Below, piece by piece: positions 55,485 through 64,000 of a stretch of 64,000 nucleotides of DNA (positions within the stretch are counted from its first letter, which is position 1; each line of letters begins with the position of its first letter). Under the pieces are notes generated by a model that worked only from the letters and a program-made list of their open reading frames with translations, ran no database searches and had not been told where the DNA came from. A program made the position numbers and the translations under genes. The stretch comes from Hysterangium stoloniferum (Eukaryota > Basidiomycota > Agaricomycetes > Hysterangiales > Hysterangiaceae): the NCBI GenBank assembly GCA_015178975.1, contig WHVD01000004.1, positions 1,736,001 to 1,800,000 on the forward strand. Direction: 5' to 3'.

Positions 55485-56330
55485 TCAGATGAAGTTCCTA
55501 AGGATGTCAGGAACTCCTCCCCAGGCTTTTTGAGAGGAACCTGTTAGTTGTAGAATGACTTGGACCCAGTTTGTGTGTTTGCTCTGGAATGATGATATAA
55601 TGTCCTCCAGGTCTGTGCTGTGATGGCCATATGAAAATTCCTCAATCCTGTGTATGTCAGAGACCCAATGTCCATAAGCTTTTTGTCTCATTTGAATGAT
55701 AGCTTGATGGGTTAAGCCAGGATTGCCATAATCTGACCAGGAAGGGGAGGTGGAGATGGAGGCAGCATCATCATGTGGGATGAGGAGGCCAACAGTAACT
55801 GATTCTCCATGGATGGTTGCTGTGACTTTGTGGTAAGGCCAGTAAAGTGGGGTTCAGGCATTTTTGAGTCCAGTGTAAGGTTTCGAGTAGGTCTATGAGG
55901 TCCCCAGCCCAGAGTATATCTGTATGTCCCAGGGGAGTGTGAGATTGATCCACACAAAGTGGTCAAAACTTCAAGAGTTCAATTCTTTCAATATCCTTGG
56001 CCAACCTTTCCTTTCCCATTGAATTATCAACATGCAAGTACAAGTCCTCCATGTAAGCTGCCAGTGTGAGTGGCCCACTGTAGCCCTGTATGCTTCCCTT
56101 GAACAACAGCTGTTCCATTACCTGTCCCAACTGCATTAATACTCTCCCCAATGTGAATTGTGTGGAAGGGTAGTTGATAGATATGCACATCACACTGCTC
56201 CAGGTGTTGCTTAACAAGGGCTGCAACATTGATGAAGCCTCTGCATTACCCCCAGTATGCTCGACACTTTCTGTATGAGATGAAGGATCAGGGCATGGGG
56301 TGGTGGTAGGAAAGGGGGTAGTTGTTTGAG
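55485..56330 (-). pseudogene. decayed copy of the unknown family seen at 62978-64000
   Basis: The minus strand shows INYPSTQFTLGRVLMQLGQV, MEDLYLHVDNSMGKERLAKD and, at the end, GSSQKAWGGVPDILRNFI, matching NYPSEQFPVRRVLSQLVPV, MEDFYLSFEDLAEGK and GSSQEAWGGVPDALRHLV of the other copy. The reading is broken in several places. Whether this is a host or a retroelement family is unclear. Confidence 0.6.
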
Positions 56331-56708
56331 TTCAAGGGATTTTCTTGAAATTAGGGAGTTTGGGTTTGTCTTGTTGACCCTGCAACATAGCTTGGTTGTT
56401 CAAGTGTTCAGGGGGAATATGAGGAAAGAGAGATGAAGGAGATAAAGAGAGTTGTGAAAATTTTAGTGAATTCATGTTGCTTTTATATTAATTTAAACCC
56501 CACTCAGGGGTCAATGTGAAGAGGCCAGGGGGGGAAGGGAGAGTGAGAAGAGGGGGGGAGTCAATTACATTTTTAGATAGAAAAATAATAAAATTGCATT
56601 CTTGATCACAAGAAGGTAGCATATAGCATGCTAAAATCCTACAAATAGCCTTGTAGGCCCTAAGTGAGCACAGGAGTGTTTCAAAGGTTGTTACTGTTTA
56701 ACCAAGTA
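56331..56708. other. purine-rich intergenic DNA
   Basis: G-rich runs (GGCCAGGGGGGGAAGGG near 56525) and AT filler; no gene seen. Confidence 0.4.
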
Positions 56709-58219
56709 CAGTGGCTCAAAAAACTGTTGCAATGTTTTCTCATTTTTGAAAGGTTGGGTTGGTATGTACCACTGGCAGAAGTGGAAAATCTAAGTAAATT
56801 ATAGAAGATACTATAGATTATGACTTGAAGATATGCCTTGGTTTATATGATTTGGATCAAAACCTATTGAATAATAAATAAAACAAAACAGCTGCTCATT
56901 GGGACAGTTTTTTGACCCTTCATTTTTTTACCTGTGTTCCTACTGTTGTGCACCAGTACAAGGCAGAGAGGGGCTGTGAGAACAATAAAACATGTCACAT
57001 TAATTTATTTGTATTTGTTTGATAGGTTTAAAGTGGTTAAACCACATTCTGATTTCCTACCACCATCATGAGATCTATTTCTGCTGCTCAATGCTCTCCA
57101 GTTGCCTCCTTCCTCAAGAAGGCTATTCCTATCACCAAATACAGGAAAGAACTAATCTAGCCAAGAGTACTGTGAATAGGGTTAGTAGGGAAGTGGATGG
57201 GAACAAGGAGAATAATCCTGGGGGCCATCCTTCCAAGCTTTCTGGTTATGACAAACAGTCAATAATCCATTAAATCAGCTCTGGACAGCTTGATAATGCA
57301 GTTCAGGCTACCCAATTCATTAATTCTATCATCTCCAACTCTGTCACTCCCCAACACTCAGAAATGTACTGCAGGAGGATGGGTTTTACTCTGAAACAAA
57401 GCAAAAGTGACCATTGCTCAAGGCCATTCATTATCAGGAGCAGCTCAAACTTGCCCAATATCATGAAAATTGGACTGTGGAGAACTGGAAGAGGGTGTCA
57501 TGGTCAGATGAGGCCAAGATTAAATAGTATTTGGTCGGATGGAAAGATATATGTGTAGAAACAACAAGAAGAACCAGTATCTGACTGGACTACCCCATAG
57601 ATTGTCACACATGGAGGAGGAAAAAACCTCATGGTATGGGGCTGTATGGGTTGGAATGGGGTGGGAAAGCTCATAGAGGTGCAGGAGAGGACTGAACAAT
57701 ACTGCGAAATTTTGGAGCTGGGGGTGGTGGAAAGGTTTGAAAGGTTGGCAAGGGAGGAGACCAACCATTACTTTCAGCAGGATAATGACTCTAAACATGT
57801 ATCTCAGTAGGCAACAAAATGGTTTGAGGACAAGGACATTCAAGTTCCTGGCCTCCCCAATCCCCTGATCTTAACCCCATAGAACATCTTTGGGAGCACC
57901 TCAAATGCCAACTCCAAAATATAACACATCACCCAAGGGAGTACATGAGTTGTGGGAGAGAGTGGAGGAGGAGTGGAATGCAATCCAACCAGAAGTCTGC
58001 CAAGATCTAATAGAAAGTATACCCAGAAGGATCAGGGCAGTTATAAAGGAAAAAGGGGGTCATACAAAATACTACATAGTAAAATAATCATGGGTCAAAA
58101 AACTGTCCCAATGAGTGGCTGTTTTGGTTTATTTATTATTCAATAGGTTTTGATCCAAATCACATGAACCAAGGATTATCATCAAGCCAAGATCCTATAG
58201 TATCCTTGATAATTTACTT
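56709..58219 (+). mobile_element. Tc1/mariner DNA transposon, second family, decayed
   Basis: The left end is at a TA (56707-56708), CAGTGGCTCAAAAAACTG; the left arm runs to ~56918, where the end motif recurs inverted (GGACAGTTTTTTGACCC). The right arm starts with GGGTCAAAAAACTGTCCC at 58092 and matches the left arm in inverted orientation to ~58215, where similarity stops; the outer right end is lost or too diverged. The arms are less alike than in the 5507-7114 copy, so this one is older. Confidence 0.8.
57068..58087 (+). pseudogene. Tc1/mariner transposase, DD34E type, heavily broken
   Basis: The start is probably the ATG at 57068. The order of motifs is that of the 5746-6766 transposase: a DNA-binding part (GYSYHQIQERTNLAKSTVNR), GGHPSKLS, VENWKRVSWSDEAK (first Asp, ~57478-57520), NLMVWGCMG, FQQDNDSKH (second Asp, ~57771-57797), QSPDLNPIEHLWEHLK (Glu, ~57860-57905), ending VCQDLIESIPRR and GGHTKY. 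At least four in-frame stops and three frame changes interrupt it (early shift near 57110, TAA near 57273, TAGs near 57535, 57556 and 57598, another near 57808, shift near 57840). A related but distinct subfamily, clearly older. Confidence 0.85.
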
Positions 58220-58404
58220 TGAGAGACAGAGTCAACCAGAGTGAAGACCAACATTTTAAATAAAACTCTGATGAATTTGGTATTTTAAAATGTTTTTGCT
58301 TCCTTATACTTCCTTGTTTTATTTTTATGTGGAAAATCCTGACATACAAATGAACCAATAGAATAAATCCATGCTCTAGTTTAAAGTCTCTCTGTTAAGT
58401 GCTG

Positions 58405-58938
58405 TGTCGGGAACTTATTCGGGAACTATCAGAAAGTCACTGGAAAGTTGGGAACTATCTGATAGGGTCAGGATGTTGGCTTTAGCTTATGTGCTGCACC
58501 TCTATGCAAACACTCAGAGTCCTTAATTTCAGAGGTGAGACTTATGATGGAAGATATGGATATTCAGAGTTCTGAAGAGTTCCAAATATTGAGCATACAG
58601 AAAGACGGAAGAAGGAATAAGAAACTAAGTCGATATCAGATATAAAGTAAAGTACAAATTTGCGGAAACTAATATAGGTCTTCTCATTATTGTACTACAA
58701 ACTAAGACCATAATAAGACGGAAGTAGAAGTATTTTAAAATGGGAATACAATAAGACATATCGGGAGACAATATTCCAAAATGGGAATATAATAGACAAA
58801 CAAGTGAATACTTGTCAATGGACAAATTACCAAATGCGGAACAAGGAAAGAATGCAGAAGATACGGTAACTATGGTGTTCCGTAGTCGGAGGTTGGAAGT
58901 CGGAAGTCAGATATTGAAACATCCGGGAACGGGTCATG
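58405..58938. repeat. LTR-like relic with reversed shared signature
   Basis: Begins TGTCGGGAACTTATTCGGG and ends CGGGTCATGACA. It contains TTGGCTTTAGCTTATGTGCTGC (58474-58495), the reversed form of the signature in the LTRs at 26822 and 29863. No flanking duplication was found. Confidence 0.5.
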
Positions 58939-59822
58939 ACACTCTCCCATCACTCTGACTTGATGAATGACTTCCAACTTTGGCTAAATTAAGAAAAAAG
59001 GTATACATTTACAATGCTGAATCAAAGTTAAATGGGATTTACTAATTCCCTCTTAAGGTGTACTCTAGCTCATCACAGATGGGAGCATTTTTAGTTAATG
59101 TTGAAGGTTTCAACTCCTCCATCTTTGATGAGGCTTTGCAACTCCAAGTCAACAAGAGGAACAAACAGCCTTACTGGTGATTACATTTGTTGGGGCAAAC
59201 TCAGCTTTTGTAAATGCTCTTTGTGGTTTAGTTAGTGTACATGCAGCTCACGAACTCATTTGCAGGCTGTACAATGGACTGTAGAACCTGAACTTGTAAT
59301 ATAGTGTTTATATAATATATATCTAGTGTTACCAACCTTCCCCCTTTTACTTACTGTCCTGTGGAATGTGTAAAGTCAAGTTGACCATGTTTTGGCACCT
59401 CCTCCTGGCGAACTCATTTATACAGGAACCACTGGCTGATCTACCTCTCCTGTGGAGCATGTTGTAGCTAATATGTGTATTTAGTGCCTAATGTACATTT
59501 TTTTGACAGATGTGATTCCAGCATGCCCAGCAATGTTCCCGCTCTGCCTGGGAAATGGATCACTCGAGAGTAAGCTGAGACCTGTAGATATATCAGAAGG
59601 AAATGATATAAAACAGTCATTAAATGTAAATACCATGTGGGAGAACATTTGAGATACTATAATCAGATGCCAAAGTCTCCCACTGCACTCCTATGGGCAC
59701 CAGTAGCCATCCACTCTTACACAACTCCCACACTCTCAAAGTGCATCAAAAGTGTCTTAACGATACATGTAGTATTTCTGCATGCCTTTGAGTTGGAGAT
59801 AAAGCACTGTATGATGTCATTG
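58939..59822. other. unassigned DNA, probably old retrotransposon interior
   Basis: AT-rich, no long frame. Nothing diagnostic was found. Confidence 0.35.
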
Positions 59823-62272
59823 TCAGTGAAAATGAAAGAATGACAACAAAATGAGGAACATAGCACCAGTTCCACCTGCAGAAGTTGTAGTAGCTGAATA
59901 TGTAGCAGGGAATGACTCGCCCATGCATGAGGAACAGCTCATAATAAAATTTTCCTGCCCAATGGAAACCCAGTAGTGGCCAATCAGCTGGCCGGATAGG
60001 AATGTCATGAAAGGCTCATTCAAGATCCAGGCAATAATATGCAATAGGGTGATTACAAACGGTTGGTCCAGATAACCTGCCAAGAAAAAGGCCGATGCAT
60101 CTTGGTTGAGGGTAGAAGATACACGGGGCAGGGTAGAGGCATCATCTGGACATGCATTGACATGGGGATCAGAGTTGGGGCATAGCGGGGGATTCCCTTG
60201 AGGGGGGAAGAGATGAGCATTGATAAAGTAATGGCATGAAAATCGTTGTAGCGTTGAGGAAACGTTTATGCAAAACATGAGAACAGACAGCCAGCAATGG
60301 ATAACACAAAAGAAAGAAATGATTTAGACGGCCTTTGATAACCTGCGGGAAACGGTTCCACCAGTCATGGCCTTGAAAGCTCGGCGCATGAGCTTAATAG
60401 TATGGTTACCATCGTCCTTACGAGCGGCAGATTCTTGGGCAGCACTGAGAGCTCCCAACTCATCTACTGACACTGCCTTTCTGGGTGTCTCTGGTGGTGG
60501 GGCTATGCCTTGTCAAACAGAATGGAACAATTTAGGGTTCCGTTTGAATGCCGAAGCAGGATGCTCGACAATGTGGGATATCGTGGCATGAGATTCATAA
60601 CCCTTCCCTAAACTTTTCACGCCCAATGAAGACATTAGGATTTCATCGTAGTTAGCACCTGTGATAGGGGAGAGTTCATTCAAACGTATAGGTGTTGAAA
60701 GTCCATGAAGACGTTCTGTAGTGGTGAATGGTGTTCGTGTGCTGATAGCTCATGCTCTACTGGGATTGGGGGCGCAAAGAAAGCGTTGGGTCCAATACAG
60801 CAGATAACCAAGTGGGGTTTCGTAAGGGTGTATGTGTTTCTGCAAAGATGATCAGTTAAAAAAAGAAATGACGTATAACAATGGGGGTGCATACCACTCT
60901 TGGTGAGTTCAAGCTCGAGTGTAACAAGAGGTGTAATGGGGTGTGCAAAATCAATGACACTTTGGGACGTTCCTTTTCTAGCTGTCTCTGGCATAGGTGC
61001 AGGATCATCTGAGGATCTATTTTGCTCTCCATCGTGGTTCTCAGGAGATTTTGATACCAGGGTAACACGTCGCTGATGCACAGGAGGTGCATCATTTAGA
61101 CTGTTGTCTCCAGCCGCATTCTTGTCCTGGAATATTTCTGTGACCTTTGCGGAAGCTCGGCAGTTGGCTTGAGCAGTCCATGGAGGGGGAGGGGGCAATG
61201 GCGTCATGCTTCCTGCAGCAAAATTAGCTCGTGCATCCTCGACCACTCTCTCTACATTCCATATCCAAATAGTCATTCAATCCAGGTGATTATCTGCAGC
61301 TATCTGCTCATTTCTTATTGCATGGCACACTGTTGGTAAAGAACCTTTGGCTACATGTGGGGGGTTATTAGTTTGCTGGTTCTATCATGATGTAAACATA
61401 CCAATGTGAACAGCAGCATCACTTTCCCAAGATTCTTTTGTATCTTTGGAGGGCCTTGTACTATCCCCCTCTGTGGAATGACTGAGCTCTGGAGTGACCG
61501 AAGATAGACCAGTGGTTGATTTGTTGCCAAGTAAGTTACCATAGCTCCCTAAGGCGGAACTCTTGTATAACCAGACACCGTTTTCTGCAGAAAAATCAGT
61601 TGGACTAGAGACTCAAGTCAAAGAAGTGATTAAATTACCCAACAAATGCTTGATGCTTTGTTTAAGTCCTGTGATACCGGTGGACTCCTTCATTGAACGG
61701 GGGAACGTATCACTCATGAATAAGCATGGAGGATCTGAATGAAGTTTGATTCATCTTGTCACCAGACCAAACATAAATCATAGCAAGGAAAGCTAACCTT
61801 CCACCACAGGTGTTAACAATCCTGCAGCGCCTACCCTACCCTCTGACACAGGAGTAGTGATGTTTACCTCCTTGTTCGCCTTGAGCTTCGTAAGATCAAC
61901 AAGCATGTGACTTTTACGATTTTCTTTATTCTGTCGCGTGACTTCATGTACGACAGCATTATCCATGTCATTCTCAATCTGCTTCCCTTTATGTGCAGCT
62001 GCGAAAACGGCGGGTATTGGCTTGCGCACAGGAACACATCGACCAGAACTTGTGCATGAATTGACCACACTATTTTCCTTCAATGCGAATGAACTGGCCA
62101 TCAAGATGGAAGTGCGATTGCTCATGTCGGCGGCGATAGAGGGGTTATACCGAGCAGTAGGTGTGACCTTGAGGGAGTTTGTTGGTCGATGTGAAGCTGT
62201 TCTGGAGGTAGGAGATAGAGATGATGTCCCAGTATTAAAGCTTGGTACTTTACGAGTGACATCTACCGACAT
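59823..62272 (-). pseudogene. unknown multi-exon gene, reading interrupted
   Basis: From ATG 62272 on the minus strand the gene-like signal runs through exons ~62272-61798, 61734-61639, 61584-61402 and 61350-60895, with GT-AG introns of 51-63 bp in consistent phase, and coding-like sequence continues in at least two further blocks (~60770-60310 and 59823-60200). Protein character: Ser/Thr-rich N-terminus with NRTSILMASSFALKENSV, then IWIWNVERVVEDARANF, a charged middle, ANYDEILMSSLGVKS, RKAVSVDELGALSAAQES and a hydrophobic block QPFVITLLHIIAWIL. No domain recognised. At least two in-frame stops interrupt the reading, so it is probably disabled, although shorter products are possible. The ATG lies only 11 bp from an LTR end. 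Confidence 0.45.
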
Positions 62273-62282
62273 GAAAAGTCAG

Positions 62283-62952
62283 TGATTGCGTAGTGAATAA
62301 AGCAAGAGTGTGAAGAGTCGATAGATTCTGACTGTTCGATATATGAAGAATAGTGTTTATTCAACTACTATTAGCAGGTATTGACCGTACAGTACAATAC
62401 CGTAGATTACTAGACAAGCAGTACTAGTAAGAAGACACGCTACGCGTCACAAGAGCAACTGTACAGTTGCTCTTGACGGCTAGAATGAAAGAATGAAAGA
62501 GTTGACCTTCACGGTACAACTCGTAGCTAGATGTAAAATAGATAATCAACGCGAAGCTGAATATCTAGAGTAAAGAGATAATAGCGCGAGTCGACTATAA
62601 TGTCGACTAGCGCAAAGACCTTAGAGTGGAACTCGACCTTCGCAGTTCGAGTCCAAAGTACGTTAGTATGCGAGAGAATACTACCTTTATAGGTAGTTGA
62701 GATGTTACCCTTGACACCTCTCGCTATTCGACGTCTGGGTCGTTTACGAGGTGGTGTCTGCTGGGTAAAAAGTGTCTGTCATTTTGGTGCCGAGAGTGCC
62801 CATACATATACACAAAGCTTCGAACTACAAAATAAAGGTATGCTCGAAATATAGAAAGAATATAAAGAAAGAAAATAAAAGATAAATAATAAAGTACTAT
62901 AATCCAACTATTATTCCTTAGTCCAATTATGCATATATGCATACCCTTTACA
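62283..62952 (-). repeat. LTR, hairpin-rich, probably 3' LTR of the element carrying the 62978 ORF
   Basis: 670 bp on the minus strand, TGTAAAGGGTATGC...TACGCAATCA. A G-run (ACTGGGGGGCAC) directly before it suits a polypurine tract. It contains TATAAAGG near 62690 and AATAAA near 62360. Several inverted repeats lie inside, among them a perfect 26-bp palindrome at 62450-62475. The other LTR is not in the window. Confidence 0.55.
62450..62475. repeat. perfect 26-bp palindrome
   Basis: CAAGAGCAACTG-TA-CAGTTGCTCTTG, no mismatch, no spacer. Confidence 0.95.
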
Positions 62953-62977
62953 GTGCCCCCCAGTTCAAAGGGATGTG

Positions 62978-64000
62978 CTATACTAGGTGTCGAAGAGCAT
63001 CTGGGACGCCACCCCAAGCTTCCTGTGAGGATCCCCCAAGGTCCAAAATGATGTTTCCCCATCGTTCCCTTTTTACTCTGAAAGATTCGGCTATTCTCGC
63101 CCGAGCCCAATCACTAGAATTCCTGTACAAGGAGTTGGCCCATCGTCTGTAGGCTTTCTCTCTGCAACAAACGACTGTGCAGACACTAACCGGTGGAGCG
63201 GAAATCCGCACGAGAAGAGGAGCATTGGGGAGGGGAAACGAAGACGCGGGCAGCGGGGCAGGAACGTGTGGCTGCATGGTGGTCTCTGTGGGAGGTGTCA
63301 GGACGAGGGCCTCGAGTAAATCTACTAAGCCAGCAATAGAGAGGACATTCGCTGAGTCTGGGGGCAGACGGTGAAGCTCCACTATGATGTGCCAGAATAT
63401 AGAGAGTTTAATCTCCTGTGCTGCTCGCGCAAAGTTCTTCCCCTCTGCAAGATCCTCGAAGGAGAGATAGAAATCCTCCATTATCTCCGACAACGGAGCC
63501 AGACCGCGACAACTCTTAAGGCTCCCTTGAAGGACCGGTTGCTGAAGTACTGGCACGAGCTGTGATAGCACCCTTCTGACAGGAAACTGTTCGGAAGGGT
63601 AGTTGACAGCTACTCGCATCCAGAAAGTTGTGGATACGGGCTCAGTGAGGGGAACCGGGCTGTCGAGGACGGGAATAGGGGATTGTTCTTGGAGAGGAGT
63701 GGTGGCTTTCTGCATCTCCTTCGCCTTTCTGCTTGCCATGGGATCAATGACGTCCGGTGTAGGGGGGTCCAAATCGACATCCATTCGCTCTGGTGGAAGG
63801 TCCTGGATAGGGCTACCCAAGGACACGCAATATGAATACGGAGAGTCGGGAGGGATACCCGGTGACGGCGGAAGTTGGGTCGGTACCGGTATAGCTTTTG
63901 GGGAGGGAGAGAGACGAGGCGCCAGAATCGGGGCTGGGGGAGTGCGTGCCGGAAGAAGGACGGGAAGGGGCCTCGACCTTGGTGAAAGGCATGGGACTGG
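62978..64000 (-). CDS. unknown protein, open to the window edge; possible last ORF of an LTR element
   Basis: The frame is continuous from the window's right edge (64000) to TAG at 62978-62980, 340 codons, start outside. The first ~110 residues in view are proline-rich and disordered (PTQLPPSPGIPPDSPYSY, PPERMDVDLDPPTPDVIDP, KAKEMQK). A folded part follows: RVAVNYPSEQFPVRRVLSQL, MEDFYLSFEDLAEGKNF, LVDLLEALV, then REKAYRRWANSLYRNSSDW and the end GSSQEAWGGVPDALRHLV. I do not recognise the family. Its decayed relative is at 55485-56330, so it is multi-copy. It ends ~16 bp before a G-rich tract and an LTR start, which would make it the 3'-most ORF of an LTR element (gag-like rather than enzymatic). 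A host gene hit by an LTR is the alternative. Confidence 0.55.
   Translation of the reverse strand, partial: PVPCLSPRSRPLPVLLPARTPPAPILAPRLSPSPKAIPVPTQLPPSPGIPPDSPYSYCVSLGSPIQDLPPERMDVDLDPPTPDVIDPMASRKAKEMQKATTPLQEQSPIPVLDSPVPLTEPVSTTFWMRVAVNYPSEQFPVRRVLSQLVPVLQQPVLQGSLKSCRGLAPLSEIMEDFYLSFEDLAEGKNFARAAQEIKLSIFWHIIVELHRLPPDSANVLSIAGLVDLLEALVLTPPTETTMQPHVPAPLPASSFPLPNAPLLVRISAPPVSVCTVVCCREKAYRRWANSLYRNSSDWARARIAESFRVKRERWGNIILDLGGSSQEAWGGVPDALRHLV

Noticed and set aside
58405-58938. Solo LTR with target duplication
   Set aside because: The 5-bp sequences at the chosen ends do not match, so it is listed only as an LTR-like relic.

Overview
The window reads as a transposon-rich stretch of an Agaricomycete (mushroom-forming basidiomycete) nuclear genome. 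The evidence is many 45-85 bp GT-AG introns, an F-box-like/LRR gene family of the type expanded in Agaricomycetes, a Pil1 eisosome gene with a long low-complexity tail, a WOPR (Gti1/Pac2) regulator, a multi-intron glutamate decarboxylase, and Ty3/gypsy, Ty1/copia and Tc1/mariner relics. The organism is inferred from gene style only. No tRNA, rRNA or CRISPR was found.

Layout. 1-2472: the 3' end of an unknown gene, then intergenic DNA holding an orphan promoter plus signal-peptide exon. 2473-3210: intact Nudix hydrolase. 3400-8745: a nested transposon stack. An old gypsy remnant is split by a young compact LTR element (zinc-knuckle ORF only, LTRs identical by eye, 5-bp target duplication) and by a Tc1/mariner copy with 214-bp TIRs, then runs into two LTR fragments. 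8776-14796: copia and gypsy remnants that cut off one copy of an F-box gene, plus a duplicated ~0.8-kb segment. 15149-16726: intact F-box gene; 18790-19675: a third, decayed copy. 20161-24741: a clean island with Pil1 (+) convergent with a phosphotransferase-family gene (-). 24742-31415: LTR-rich DNA, including a solo LTR inside another LTR repeat, a solo LTR with perfect 5-bp duplication, and a region dense in heat-shock-element-like motifs. 35726-37964: glutamate decarboxylase, 13 exons. 41255-42493: WOPR regulator, 6 exons (-). 42494-51119: nothing recognisable. 51120-54672: a secreted-protein gene with one lesion, an unknown multi-exon gene and a possible IPC-synthase fragment. 54976-64000: LTR relics, a decayed second Tc1/mariner element, an unknown multi-exon gene, and two copies of an unknown family, one next to an LTR full of inverted repeats.

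The host genes do not form an operon-like pathway or an obvious biosynthetic cluster. They are separate housekeeping or regulatory genes (membrane-domain organisation, GABA shunt, nucleotide sanitation, morphology regulation) in islands between transposons. All splice models were made by eye from GT-AG signals, reading phase and family resemblance.
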